DNA of 64,000 bases from Ricinus communis (taxonomy: Eukaryota; Streptophyta; Magnoliopsida; Malpighiales; Euphorbiaceae): assembly GCF_019578655.1 (NCBI RefSeq), contig NC_063265.1, positions 11,194,501-11,258,500 on the forward strand. The letters are read 5' to 3'. The position numbers and the translations under genes are program-made. Positions 12,745-25,251 of this stretch are shown in pieces. How positions within the stretch are numbered: the stretch's first letter is position 1; each line of letters opens with the position of its first letter. The notes beneath the pieces are model-generated. The model did not search any database. It was given only the letters and a program-made list of their open reading frames with translations, and was not told the DNA's origin.

Positions 12745-15527
12745 TGTAACACCTGAAATTTTTATATATTTAATAATAAGTTTTTATTTAAGTTAATTTT
12801 AGCTTCATTATTATTGGGTTTAATTTGAAATGATTTAATGAAAAATTTAATATTAATCAAATAAATGAGTTATTTTCTATACCCAATTAGTTTGAAATTT
12901 TAAAAAATTATTCAAGTAAATTATTTGAGAAATGATTATATTTTGGTTATTCAAAATTTTTCCAAATGCATATTTATATAAGTAAAATTATATATTGAAA
13001 AATTTTGGAAGAAATTATAAAGGATGTTTTTATAAAAGAATTTTGGGAAAATTGGTATTATAATTGATTAGTAGTATTAAATTTTAAGTTGGAAATTGAT
13101 TATTTAATTTAATTGTGTGTTAGGACTAAATTGGAAATTTATTTTGGAATAAGGATTGAAAGTATAATTTTATTTTTATGGGGTTTTAATGGAAATTTGT
13201 GAGCTTGGTATTTTTGTAAATAAATATGTCGGTCAGGGGTATTTTTGTAATTGTGTATTTTCAATAATTCGGATTTGGCCCAAATTATTTAGTTAAGGGC
13301 TTAATTGAAAGGTTAAAGGAAAGTTTAGGGGTTAAATTGAAATTTTGCTGGATGGAACTGTAAGTAATTAAGAAAGTTGAGGGACCAATTGTAATAAGGA
13401 AAAGTTCGGGGGCCTAATGTCGATATTGAAAGGAAAGAAAATCGGGGAAGAAGAAAGGAAGAGAGATAGAGAGAGAGAGAGGGAAGAGAGAGAGAGATGC
13501 AGGTGGCGAGCTCCGGGGCGGAGGCCGTGAGGAAATCGCGCGGCGTGTGGCGGCTTTCGAAGGCCGTTCATCTTCCGGCAGATCTCGGTGGCGATCGGCT
13601 CCCCTTGGAGAGCTTCCTTTTGGCCGGCGTCAGTTTTGGTGGCCGGGAGGAAAGAGTTCGGCGAAGTGGTGGCAGCCGTGTTTTCTAGTTTTTCCGGCGA
13701 GCTCCGGCGGAGGATGGACGATCGGAGGACGTATCCCGACTCTCCTCAGCTCAAGCTTCGCGATGGCACTGGTTTCGTGGCAATTGGGCTCCGTTTGCAA
13801 ATCGACGGCCGTGATCGTCCGCAAATTTCTCCGGATGATCGGGTGTCAGATCGAAAAATCGGAAGCGGGGATCATCGTAAGCGCGTCGTTGTGAGTCCGA
13901 TGGTGTGTCCAGATTGTCGATCGGACTCTGGCGGCTGGAGGCGAGTCGACCGAGCGTCTCGGTAATTTTCTCTGGCCGTTGATCTTGGAAATCCTTTGAT
14001 TTTAAATTTGTGTTTATTGGATTATATTGAGTGTTTGATGATATTTGTGAGTCAAAAATAATTGTCTGTCAGTTTGTCTGCCTCGTATTTTGTGTTGTGT
14101 GGCGGAGTCGGGAAATAGTGAAGTTTGGGGACCCGACTCCCGTTGTTTAAATTGTTGGATATTTGAAGTGTTCTTCTGGCAGGTCCTGGACCCGTTTTTA
14201 CGGGGGGTAATGTTCGTGTTGTTAGGGAGGTTCTGCCGGATTTTCGGTAGAATTCTCCTGAGTCGAGATTCTTAGACAGTCAGTCCTAGGAGTCTAGACC
14301 TAGGATTAAAGATCGATTGTTTCAGCGTTTTGATAAATTGTTTTCCGTGACTAGATTGTCCGTTTGTTCGGCTCGCTCCAACCGAGGCACCGGAGCAGAG
14401 CTAGGAGGTCGCCCAATTCTGTGAGTTAAAATCATTTAATCATTGCGCTATTGCTAAGTTTGATTTTAATATGCTCTTTTGAAAGTTCATGCTTAATATG
14501 GTTATTAGTATCGCAACGTAAATAATTTCACTGAATTATTCATTATTAAAGGTAATATAAGTATTATTATAGTAATGTTATGATATTACCAAATATTATC
14601 AGTTTTCCACATGAGTTGCCTGATGTCTTACTCTTAATTGTTAATTGTTATTTTGATATGGTTGAATGATTTCATTATACAATGATATTTATTATATGTG
14701 ATGATTTCGATTTGGGGATGTGCCTTTCGTAGAACATGCCTTTGATGGGTTACATCGGGACGCGTCTGCCGGTAATGATCATGGACATGTAATCAGATTT
14801 TTTTATGGGTTTGCCCTGGTCGAGCATGGCTCTCTGGGCTAATTTGTGTAAATTGCCGGAGGTAAGGTCCCTGGTCGAGCATTGCTCTCGGGGCGCCGGC
14901 TTATTTGGATACTTAAGTGACCAGACTGGAAGTAAGGTCCCTGGTCGAGTATTGCTCTCGGGGCGCCAGTCTTATTGGATTAAGAGAGCCAAAATGGATG
15001 TTAGAATTTGGGGTTAGGGTTCTACTGAGCCACTCGTCCCGTAAAAGTAAAAATATATTTTTATTTATTCATTTATTTATTTATTATGGTATGATTATAA
15101 TATGGATTGTATTTACGTGCATGGTTGATATATTGATTTGAATAATCTATGTTTTCTGAGAAGAATGCAATAGTTCCTAGATTATTTGATTTTAACTCAC
15201 TCTCGAGACTGACAGTCTCATTTTTACTGTTTTTCAGATTCATGACTGTTAGTCCTCTTGCGACTCTTATTCAGTAACCCGACTCCTTCATCATCGGGTG
15301 ATGTATTTGATTTGGTATGTAAATTGGTAAATCTTAGATTCTCCGCAGTAGTAATAGTAGATGTATCAGTTGTAAATTTTCTGTGTTTCAGGTCTCGCCT
15401 AGTTTTTCCGCATCAAGTATTTATGTAGAATGTACTGTTAAGATAAATTGTGGCTTTAATAATATTAATTTGAGATGAGATTTGTTTAAATCAAGTGTCG
15501 GGCTTACTACGGGTTTCGGTGGCCTTA
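12745..15527. mobile_element. Solo LTR of a Ty3/gypsy-like retrotransposon
   Basis: A roughly 2.8 kb block that opens with TGTAACACCTGAAATTT, the kind of 5' LTR end known from plant Del/Tekay chromoviruses, and closes with a segment rich in CTTACTACGGGTTTCGGTGG, also typical of those LTR ends. The pentamer GAAAT sits immediately outside both ends (12740-12744 and 15528-15532); the match extends outwards to TTAGAAAT. The block is clearly richer in G+C than its flanks between about 13450 and 15000. No gag/pol frame, primer-binding site or second LTR is present, so a solo LTR left by LTR-LTR recombination is the simplest reading. The right end reads CCTTA rather than the canonical CA, so that boundary may be off by a few bases or mutated. 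Short open frames at 13497-13965 are part of the LTR. Confidence 0.72.
14866..14967. repeat. Short tandem motif inside the solo LTR
   Basis: A motif built on AAGGTCCCTGGTCGAG plus ATTGCTCTCGGGGCGCC occurs twice, near 14866-14897 and 14934-14967. A degenerate form stands about 55 bp before the first copy (CCCTGGTCGAGCATGGCTCT). Such repeats are common inside long plant LTRs. Confidence 0.75.
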
Positions 15528-15532
15528 GAAAT

Positions 15533-16055
15533 ACTTAAAGAGATGTAAAATTCATAAATTTACATTATCAGTTCAACTTTTTTTTTCTTTTTTGTCTGTT
15601 CTAAGTTATATCTATTTTTTATTACCTTTCTTAGTAGATATTTTTTTTATTACTAGTTTAACAAATAGTTGTTAAATATATTTTTTATTAATTATATGCC
15701 ATAAAATTATTTTAAAATTATAACTTATATAAAGAGTTTATTCTAGAGAAATTGTGATAAAAAATTAATGACATCAATTAAGAAGATATGTAACTTCTTA
15801 TCTGAATATAAATTGAAAATAAACCATATTTTTTTAGATGTATGGAGTATTAATTTTTGAATATGTATATTAGATATTATTTTCTTTATGTTTATTTATT
15901 ATTTATTATTTTATATTCCAAACTTTATTATAAGATGATTAGTCATGACTACAAAATAAATAAAAAGTAAAAAGAGAGAGCAGCGCAGCGGGGGCATATC
16001 GGTAAATTAATTGGAAAAGAAGTGGCAATTACAAGTGGTAACGAGTATAAGAGCT
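15533..16055. other. AT-rich spacer upstream of RPS3A
   Basis: AT-rich sequence between the LTR and the RPS3A promoter. No gene, tRNA or clear repeat was seen. Confidence 0.6.
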
Positions 16056-16144
16056 AACCCTAACACGGCTTTTAGAATTTAGCGCTGCTTTGCTTTTAAC
16101 TCTTTTCACTGCCTCTTTTCTCAGCAACGGCAACAGAACCCTAA
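16056..16144 (+). promoter_or_regulatory. Two telo-box motifs in the RPS3A promoter/leader
   Basis: AACCCTAA occurs at 16056-16063 and again at 16137-16144, the latter 27 bp before the start codon. Telo-boxes (AAACCCTAA) are characteristic of plant ribosomal-protein and translation genes, where they act near the transcription start. The intervening leader is pyrimidine-rich. Motif presence is seen; function is inferred. Confidence 0.6.
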
Positions 16145-16170
16145 TTTGCAGCGCTGCTCTCTCTATCCCC

Positions 16171-18204
16171 ATGGCCGTCGGGTACTCCCCTTCACTATCC
16201 TTCTCTCTTTCGATTTCTACACGTTATTAGTTTGAAACGATTGTGACCAATTCTGTTCGTATTATTTTTCCAGGAAGAACAAGCGTATATCTAAGGGAAA
16301 GAAGGGAAGCAAGAAGAAGGCGTAAGTATACTTGCACAAAATCCTAATTTTTTCTCTCAAAGTTTCAATATTTAATGACTTATTATATATCACAATTTGG
16401 TCTAATTGATTGGGTATGGATAGAGAATATTCGTATTTGTAAATTTGATGTAATGCAGTTTTAATGGAGAATGTGTATATGTGCATGTTTTGAAATGGGT
16501 AGTTTTTATTTTATTTGACTAATTGAATTGTATTAATTTTGCTGGTTGAATTTAAATGAAACAGAGCTGATCCTTTTGCTAAGAAGGACTGGTATGATAT
16601 CAAGGCACCTTCTGTTTTCAAAGTCAGAAATGTGGGCAAAACCCTTGTCACCAGAACTCAAGGAACCAAGGTCTTTCTCCTGTTGCCTATTCATTCTTTC
16701 TCTTATTTTATGCATTCGGTTTTTATATTTTTTAGATCATTCTGTTTTTTAAACTAACTTGTTTAGTTTCTGAATTGTTGTCATGTCACATAGAACACTC
16801 TGTTCACTCTGTAAGTGAATTTTGATTTTGTTGCAAGCCAGTATGTATTGTCAGCTTTCAAATTGCAATTCAATGTATATTGCTATGCTCAGCACTCAAA
16901 TTACTTGCTGGAAGACCCTCAATTATTTATAATTGACACGGTCGTGGTTTTCAAATAACCCACACCCCAAACACAACCCACCCACCCCCCTGCATTTTGG
17001 AAAAAATGTACATCAAAAGAAAAAGAAAGGAAAGATGCATTTTTTCTGTTCCGGACCTGGGGAAATTGTAAAATTAGTGATAGCTTTCATAGCTGTTGAT
17101 TTCTATCTTGTGTGTGCAAAGACTAGAGCAGGAAAATTACATAAGAATGATGCTTGGTAAAAACCATAAAGTTCGAAAGATTCTTCATTGGAGTTTGCTT
17201 GTGTATACAGATTGCTTCGGAGGGATTGAAACATCGAGTTTTTGAAGTATCTTTGGCTGACCTTCAAAAAGATGAGGATCATGCCTACAGGAAGATCCGC
17301 CTTAGAGCAGAGGATGTGCAAGGGAAGAATGTGCTCACAAACTTCTGGGTAGGTAGCATCAGATACAATTAAAAATAATATGAGAGACTATTTTGTTTTA
17401 ATATTACATTCTTTTAAATCACATAAGATCCTTGTTTCCTGTAAATTTCAGGGAATGGACTTCACTACAGACAAGCTGAGGTCACTGGTGCGCAAATGGC
17501 AGACATTGATTGAATCCCATGTTGATGTGAAGACTACTGATAATTACACCTTGAGGCTATTCTGCATTGCTTTCACCAAGAGACGTGCAAACCAGGTCAA
17601 GCGGACATGCTATGCTCAGTCCAGTCAGATCCGACAGGTTTATATTTCACCTGGTGCTGTTCTTGTTTATTAACTATGCATATTTGCACATTAACCATAG
17701 ATCTTGACTTCTTGATGCCAGATTCGCAGGAAGATGAGGGAGATTCTGATTAATCAGGCAGCATCGTGTGATTTGAAAGAACTGGTGTTGAAGTTTATTC
17801 CAGAGTCAATTGGCAGAGAGATTGAGAAGGCAACATCTAGCATATATCCTTTGCAAAACGTCTATATTCGCAAGGTCAAGATCCTGAAGGCTCCCAAATT
17901 TGATCTTGGCAAGTTGATGGAGGTATGCTTTAAGCACACTGCTCTCTGGGTTTCATGTTTCATCATGTCTTTGGTACAAGAATGAAAAGAATTTTCTTTA
18001 CTAAATAGCATATAATTTTGAATTGTCATTTTGATGAATTGGTCTGTAGTTACAGTTCTTATGGGTGTTTCAAATCCCATGATGTGCCCTGTTCATGTGT
18101 AGGTTCATGGTGACTATTCAGCAGATGACATTGGTGTGAAGTTGGAGAGGCCTGCTGATGAATTAATGGCAGAAGGGGAGACTGAAGTTGTTGGTGCAGC
18201 CTAA
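16171..18204 (+). CDS. RPS3A: 40S ribosomal protein S3a (eS1)
   Basis: Structural protein of the small cytosolic ribosomal subunit. Seven exons join in phase: 16171-16181, 16274-16321, 16565-16670, 17211-17348, 17452-17637, 17722-17922 and 18103-18204, for 792 nt and 263 residues, the usual plant length. The protein starts [19 protein letters not shown], a basic nuclear/ribosomal N-terminus, and continues with [37 protein letters not shown] and [19 protein letters not shown]. It ends in the acidic tail [10 protein letters not shown]. The first coding exon is only 11 nt, with a short intron just after the start codon, a common arrangement in plant ribosomal-protein genes. The frame is intact throughout, so this is a working multi-intron copy and not a processed pseudogene. 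Confidence 0.97.
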
Positions 18205-19361
18205 GCAGAGTTATAATTTAGGTTGTGAAAAACCTTTCAGTTTTGGGCCCTGTATTGGCTTTTGAGCATAAAGTATTTAGAGGTTTTATTTCTTTTCGAT
18301 ATTCAGAATGAGATGGAGAACTGATGCGGTCTACGTATTGACCTATATGTGTGGTTTGCTTAGATATTTGATAGGATTAACTTTCTTTTTCTCTTCATAT
18401 GTACTGAGTTTTCATATTATCATTGCGTTGAGCATTTATGATTTTGTTCAATTGGTGGAAATAGCGGGCAATGAATTGAGGAGAAACTATATTCAGTCCC
18501 TGTTTTCCTCACAAAATACTCTCTCTTAAATTCTTTTTCCGTTGAGCAGTTGGACTTTCATTTGAAGTGGTAGAATTTGACTTGCTGACTTTGTAAATCA
18601 ATTAATCAAAGATAATTCCGTCACTTTTTATTTATTCTTTTGAATGAAGAATAGAATTCTTTTTAATATGTAAGCTGGGCTCAAACTTATTAGGAACACT
18701 TAACCGTTACTAATATACTTTCTTTAAGATCAAGAATGTTCTATAAATAAAAGAAAACTAGTAGACAATTGTTTTCCTAATAACTGGATTAAAAATATTG
18801 AATAAGTAAGATGTGTCATTGTAATGTAATAATTATAATTTACCTATCAATTTCTTACCAAATAAAAAAAAAGAAAAAACCAAATCTATCAGGATCTTCT
18901 TTTTGTTTACTTGCAACAATTCTTTGTTGGAAACCTTGGGCCTGCCAAGTGCCTTTACTCGAATGATTTCTGAAATTATAATCAATTTGTTGTCCCAAGT
19001 AACAGCCTCAGAAGTCGAAAGAATATAAACAAAACTCCCTTATGCACTCATAAATTGAAAATGAAGCAACAAATTATCTAATTACTACTAGTTTAGAATT
19101 ACACTACAAACGAGATCTAACCTAACTCATCTGTCTACAGCTTACATAGAGTTGAGAAATATAGTACAGGCACTGCTTTTATCTTAATCTTTTACAGCGT
19201 TGGCATTGGAATAGACCTGCTTGTATTCTTAAGCTTGCCATGCGAAATAGCTTTATCAACTGAGTAACAAAATTCTTATCATTACAACTATTATACAAGG
19301 GATGCCATTTGAGCGGCTCCCGATACAACATGCCTTGCCACATCCCAAGCCCGTGAGCATT
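18205..19361. other. Convergent 3' region between RPS3A and the CXC gene
   Basis: Both flanking genes end here. The two sides are probably their 3' UTRs, and the middle (18600-18900) is AT-rich. No further gene was seen. Confidence 0.6.
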
Positions 19362-22300
19362 TTACTGGAATTTCTGCTGATTTGGCGAATTGAGAGACGG
19401 GAAGGGTGGAACAGATCTCAAAATCAACTTTCTGCTGCTCTTCCAATTAGCTGATGCCCCAAAACCATGATGAGGAGGTGAGACCCTTTTGCAGTTTGGA
19501 GAGGTCGACTTCACACCACTTATAGCTGAGCAATTGCTGGTCAATGTCTCAGGAGCTTCTTCTTCTGGGATCACTTGGAGATGCGTTTCAAACTTAGGCT
19601 GGCAAGAAACCTCTGTTCCAAGCTTCTGGCTGGTGCGCATTTGAGTTGATCCACCAACTGCAGAAAGAGACCTCGAGAGCATCCCACTGAAGGTCATTGG
19701 CAGTTGAATTGAAGACCTAAAAAACGCCAACCTTTAATCTTTAAAAAGAGGTACACATGATAATGCTTTATATATTTTTAATACGTTATATATGAGAGCA
19801 CCTAGCAGTTCCAGAAGGTCTTGGAAGATCTGCATGCTCTTCTTCACCCTCATCGTTCTTCTCAAATGCTTCTGATTCTCCATCTTCAGTCTCATTTTCT
19901 TCAAACCCTATGTAGTTAAATAAGAAATTCTCAGTACAATTTATCAGTTTAAAGATAGTTACATCTTTGCAAACACTGGCAATAATAAGATAACAAGGGT
20001 TCTGCTATTAGGATCTGCACTGGTGCTTTTAGAGGATGCAGTAATCACTCACCGTTTTTGCTACCAAAACTGTTTTTACACCCTTCACATCTACAGTTCG
20101 AAGAGCAACCCACACCACCCTTTCATAAATAAACAACATTGTCCATATTAGAAGGGCATAAATTACAAGAAAGGACATCCAAGAGAAACGTGGTGAAACC
20201 TGGAAGCATTCACAGTATTTCTTCAAGCAATTTGATTTTTTACAATTGCATCCTCTTTTATGTCGGGCTGAAGCTGGAGTTTTATTAGTTTCATCCTGCA
20301 AGAAGGGAAATCAAGCAACGTAGTTTAAGGATATTGTAAATTTCCAGAGACAGAATAAAGTGACAACAATGACGTCACAGCCTTTAAAATAGAATCCTCT
20401 TCATGAATATTTGTGAGATCATCGTCGGCTTTTATCCCACACATATGAGACCACTCTTTATCAGAAAGATAGCATGTCATAGCTGAGATGCTAACATGAC
20501 TCGTTGTGCAACAGTATAATAAAAGGGAAGATTTCTAACCCCAAAGTCAGAAACATAATCTGTGCTCCTAATCACTTTTGGAGCAAATGCAAGAGGGTTG
20601 CGAGATTCAATCTGTTTCCGAGTTTCCAAAACAGTGTCTTCATGAGCAGGCTTGTTAAAACAATCTTGGCATGAACAAGGCTCAATACAGTAGAGTCCAG
20701 CAGCAAAACAATCGCAATAACTGTAGAAAATGACATAACATTTATCAATCGTAATAATGTAACATTTATCAGAACTGTATTTAAAATACATTAATGCAAG
20801 GTATATAATATAAGAACCAAAGGCAAATCCTTGATCCTAAGCACCTAATTCCTAGTAATGAATGAAAACAGAGACAAGGAACACATGATGTAAAAAATAT
20901 GAGGCAATGAGAAAATCCTACTTTTTTGGGCAATGTTAACAGCTTGCATATTTGACATATAGTTGATGCTATTGGGATTAAAAGACCTGTAACTTCAGAA
21001 AAGAAAATAAAAAATAAAAAATCCATGCTGATTTGTTCATTACTGATGCAATACTGAACAAACATCTTAGATTACTCTTACAACAAACTTTAGCTTACTT
21101 GGATATAGAATCATTCAGAATTATATGAGAAACAAAGAGATATCGAGCAGATTTGCTAAACTGTCAACCTAGATTTGCAAGACTTTATGAAAAAAAAAAG
21201 AGGAGAAAGGAAGAAAAGGGTGATAACATCTATGGCTACTATTAAATGGCCCACTGTTGTAAGTTTTCAGTCCATATGTAATTCTGTAAGTTTAATGGTC
21301 GACCAAGGGGAAATTAAACCAAAGAGGCAAAGATTAATTCAATCCACCACAATCAAGACTCTTACCTGTGAATGAAATCCAATTTAGTATCTTGTGCATT
21401 TTAACCAAGGAGATCAAAACAAGGGTGTTTTAGTGAGAGTATGTATCACCCCACTATAAATCTATAGAAGTTATATTTAACAGAATACACGTTACTTATT
21501 ATAAGGGCACATCAATTTTTAAAGATAGTTGAGTGAAAACTCACAGCTTCAAGCATTTTGACCTCTTACAATTACAGCGTTTGCAGGATGCTCCAACATG
21601 TTCCAGTTTGTGCCTGCAAGTACTTAGAGAGTAAATTAACTTTCAGGTATTTGAACTCAGGTTTCAGAATGTAATGATCCAGTAAATACCTCTTTATTTT
21701 AGGACTACTAATGCCAACGTCTTCAGTAACACCCACAGATGTTTGGGGAGCATTTTCCATAACCTTATCTTCACAGTCATAAAGAACTAAATCTGTCCCA
21801 ACAGAGTTCAGAGGTAAATATTTATTAGCAAGATCTCTACTAGATTTCATGCAATCAGAAGATAGTAAAGGTTGGCTTACTTATTTCTTGTTTTGTAGAA
21901 GATAGAGTCTCAATCTTGATAACTTTACCATCACCTGAAGTAGTAGCTAGAGCATTCAAGTGCAAACCTATACCCTTTCTTGATAACGTTGATATCCTTG
22001 GAGTTGAATGCTTTTCAACAGGGGCAACTTCACAATCTGATTGAGGCAATATTGAAGAGGTGCCGTCAGAATTACATACTGATTTCTTTTTATGAGCTCC
22101 TCCCATCTCAAAAACCAGTCTTCTTATTCTATTCTGCTGCTTAAAAACATGTTAAAGATACGTTAATGGAGAAAAGCACAAGTCAGTTTGGGTGCAATAA
22201 TGTGCATAATATAGTATTTACATACCACTGTGTCTGAAAGATAACGACAGTAATTCAATACTAAAGAAAATCATCTTTGAGTAACTGAATGAATGGCGAA

Positions 22301-23949
22301 TATATAGATATTAGACAACAAAAAGATCAAATTACATATGATATTCATAGTAACTTAAATGTTCAAGCAGTAATATATTATGAAAATAAAATTGACACAA
22401 ATTAAGAGAAATCTTCAGTATAAGCAAAAGAAATAGTAAATGTCACCTTGCAGCTGGATTGGCACTTTTTCCCCTTGATATCTACTTCTACGGCTGCATC
22501 ACTAACAGCTAGCTTATTCTGTAAAGTGCTAGAGGGTACAGCATGTAATTTATCTGTTTCCTTCTTATTTAATGATTCTGTTGACTGAGTTCCTGGTTCT
22601 CCCATTTTCAGTTCTAAAGAGCCAACGAAATTAGTAGATTCTATATTCTCCGTATCATTGTTATTATCCTGCGGGATCTGTAGTACATTTGAGATAAAAG
22701 AGATTGTCCCAGGATCCACCATTTTCTGCTCTTCAGGTTGCTCTTCAATAATAGATGATTCAAAGTGTAACATATCATCCACATTAGAAATCAATGCCAC
22801 CCAATTGCCTCCTGCTTCATCTTCATTTTGCTCAATTCGACAGATTTTACGCAAATGTTTCTCACTCTCATACGAAGAATGTCTCTCATTTGATATTTCT
22901 GCCTTTTCAGTATGGGTATCTGTCCTAATTGCATCAAGAGGCACAATGTTCAATGATTGTGGCAGCTCAATTGCTAATTCCAAGTGTTCACCGGGCTGCT
23001 CAGCAGTAACCTCTTTAGCAGAAGTATTAGAGTTATCTAGTTCAACAGCCTCCGGAACCCCTTCGCTCGTATTGTTACCATCTTTACTATGAGAGAGCAC
23101 CGGTTTCAATGTCTCTAAGAATTGACGCCTAACAACAGAAATAAATAACACAAAAACGTGACTCATAACTAACCAAAAGTAGTTTAAGTTAACAAAGCAA
23201 CGAATGGATGGGCACTGTGTTTTACCTTTTAAGAAAAGATCTAGTGTCTCTTAGGGAAGTAAGCTTGGGTGAAGCGAAGACCGATGGAGGAGATGAAAAA
23301 GAAAGAGAGTTGAATGTTTGGTCGGTACTATGCACAGACTTGGCTAACTCGATGGGTGAGAGATTGTTGATGTAATTAAAGACGGGTGAATCCTGCAAAA
23401 ACATCAAAATCATTATTTTCTGTTTATTATTATAAAACACCATTATCACCACAGTGGTCAGCTATCAAAAAGACACTACCCGAATGCAATAATTAAAACA
23501 AGTGAAAAAAAATCATAAACAAAAAAACCTACTACTAATTAAATATGGATGATTGGGAACAAGGTATATCTCAATCCTCAAAATTAACATACACTTAAAA
23601 CAGTAAATAACACAGGAATTCATATAATTATGGAAACAATAAAAAGAGTATAAAAACAACCTTACTTTTCATAATCAAGCAAAAGCAAAAGAAAAACATT
23701 CCAAACAAAAATAGAAACAAAATCTAAAAGAAAAAAATCATAAACTCCAAACCGAAACAAAACGACGAAAGAAACCTATTAGTATAACCAAACATCTTAT
23801 TAGAGTAAATTTTGTATTATATTAGAAAAATAGTGAGAGATTAGGGTTTGAGTAAGAGAGAGAGGGGGGGAAAGAGAGACCTGAAATTGAGAAAGAGGAG
23901 TGGAGGAGGAGGAGATGGTATGGTTCCTGTTAGGTGTGTTCAGCTCCAT
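19362..23949 (-). CDS. TSO1/tesmin-like CXC (CRC) domain protein
   Basis: A CPP/TCX-family regulator. Relatives (TSO1, SOL1/TCX3, SOL2/TCX2) bind TTYGAA-type DNA and are subunits of the plant DREAM complex controlling cell division. The ATG at 23949 begins [11 protein letters not shown]. The N-terminal block [19 protein letters not shown] and [17 protein letters not shown] is typical of the TSO1/SOL subgroup. A long acidic region follows (22400-23130). The first Cys-rich repeat is split by an intron: [14 protein letters not shown] (near 21580), then [20 protein letters not shown] (near 20670). The spacer with the conserved [11 protein letters not shown] follows, then the second repeat, [17 protein letters not shown] (near 20230) and its remainder near 20100. 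The C-terminus has the family motif [10 protein letters not shown] and ends at 19362. No frame break is visible. I cannot tell TCX2 from TCX3 by eye, so no symbol is given. Confidence 0.9.
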
Positions 23950-24077
23950 TGTAAGTCCTCCCTCTAAGATCTCTTCAACATTTCATACTCTCTCTAAACA
24001 TCTCTTTCATTGCTTAAACATCCTCTGTATCTTCCTCAGTGGTCAAAAGGGTCGATAATTGATAAGAGAGAGAGAGG

Positions 24078-24094
24078 GGCGGGAAGGCGGGAAA
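24078..24094 (-). promoter_or_regulatory. Tandem E2F-type sites upstream of the CXC gene
   Basis: On the minus strand TTTCCCGC (24094-24087) matches the E2F consensus TTTSSCGC exactly. A second element, TTCCCGCC (24085-24078), follows directly. Both lie about 130-145 bp upstream of the CXC start codon, inside the expected promoter or leader. Motifs are seen; E2F binding is inferred. Confidence 0.6.
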
Positions 24095-24130
24095 ACGCAT
24101 ATTTCTTTTAGTTTTGTAAAATTTGGGCTC

Positions 24131-24159
24131 AAACCCTAAATTATACATACTATGGGCCC
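24131..24159 (-). promoter_or_regulatory. Telo-box and site II motifs upstream of the CXC gene
   Basis: AAACCCTAA at 24131-24139 and TGGGCCC at 24153-24159 (site II core TGGGCY, readable on both strands) stand 180-210 bp upstream of the CXC start codon. Site II plus telo-box is a known pairing in genes active in dividing plant cells (TCP-factor targets). Function here is inferred. Confidence 0.45.
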
Positions 24160-24422
24160 AAGCTTTGTGTTCGGATTTGGGCTCTAATGAAAATTAGACA
24201 GACCCCGAATTATACCTACTTTTCAGTTTTTACAAACAAATTTTAATGAAAAAAGAAAATCCAAGTCATATTTATTAAAGAGAAAATCACACTGTATACA
24301 CTTTTTTTAAAAAAAATATTTACAGCTTTTTATTCATTACATTTTTACTCTTTTTTTTTACTTTTTTACGTTTTTCTTAAATAAAGTTTAAGCTCCTCTT
24401 CCAACCTACCATTAATGATGAA

Positions 24423-24746
24423 ATGTTGATGTCCAAGGCTAGAAAGTATCCATCTAGGATCCCGGGAGACTCCGATCACTGGAGAAACGCGAACGTTGGG
24501 AGCTGTCATTCGTTGCCTAGAGGTTCTCGAGGGTGGAGATTCGATTGTCGGTCTCAGATCAACCGAAAATCATTAACAGGAGACAGTTTCAACGATAGCG
24601 ACAAAGAGCCGAAACTTTACTTCATCAAATCACCATTTCTAAGCGGTTTCCGCAAAAATAGCGGTGATGATGAACTCGCGATATTAAAAGAAGGTTCCGG
24701 TGAGAGGTGGTCGGAAATGGATGAACGGATGAGAGAGTGGCAGTAA
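24423..24746 (+). CDS. Orphan ORF, 107 residues
   Basis: I do not recognise this protein. It starts MLMSKARKYPSRIPGDSDHW, is rich in Ser, Arg, Asp and Gly, has no membrane segment or signal peptide, and ends ERMREWQ. The start codon is ATG. It is notable because it stays open in locally GC-richer, CpG-containing sequence flanked by poly-T/AT-rich DNA, yet has no detectable intron or homologous neighbour. An octamer ACACTGTA lies in inverted orientation on each side (about 24290 and 24810), which hints at a mobile-element fragment but is too short to prove it. It could be a small lineage-specific gene, a transposon remnant or a chance ORF. Confidence 0.3.
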   Translation: MLMSKARKYPSRIPGDSDHWRNANVGSCHSLPRGSRGWRFDCRSQINRKSLTGDSFNDSDKEPKLYFIKSPFLSGFRKNSGDDELAILKEGSGERWSEMDERMREWQ

Positions 24747-25251
24747 TGACGTGTACTCGGATAGATAATGAATGAGATAGAAAGAGTGACATTTCATGAT
24801 ATTTTACTACAGTGTAAAATCTTGATTGGTCCCTTATTTTTTAAAAATTAAAGATTTAGGTTTATCAGTTCCAATAATTTTTTTGTTGACGTTTCGTTGA
24901 TGTAAAGGGGTATGGTTTATGTCTTGTTAATTTTTTATTTGTTGTCTGATTCAATTTTGTTTAAATTTTAATTTTATTCATCGATTTTTATTTATTTAAT
25001 ATTTCTTTTGTAACCAGATAAATTTATTGATTTTTTTGTTGATTTTAGTTAACATGTATTTTTTTAAAAGATATTTTTTATGGTTGATTTTTAAGTTATC
25101 TAACTTGAGCATATTTTTATAAACAAAAGCGTATTTTTGTAAGCATATTTTTGAGTTAAAAATGCAATTATTATTATAAAAAAAAGATATTTATGTAAAT
25201 AACCTTTTATTAAATGTTAATATGATCAAAGAATATGTGAAAGCAAAATTT

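Noticed and set aside
13497..13965. Three overlapping plus-strand frames of 63-125 codons
   Set aside because: They lie inside the GC-rich part of the solo LTR, overlap in different frames and match no gag or pol motif.
14805..15141. Plus-strand frames of about 70 codons with repeated LEVRSLVE-like peptide
   Set aside because: The repetition reflects the short tandem motif in the LTR, not a protein.
16671..18102. Possible intronic C/D snoRNA in RPS3A, as in some animals
   Set aside because: A TGATGAA-like box occurs in the last intron but no matching D box or terminal stem was found.
22658..23092. A 144-codon plus-strand open frame
   Set aside because: It is antisense to the long acidic exon of the CXC gene, which has family context on the minus strand; the plus frame has no motif.
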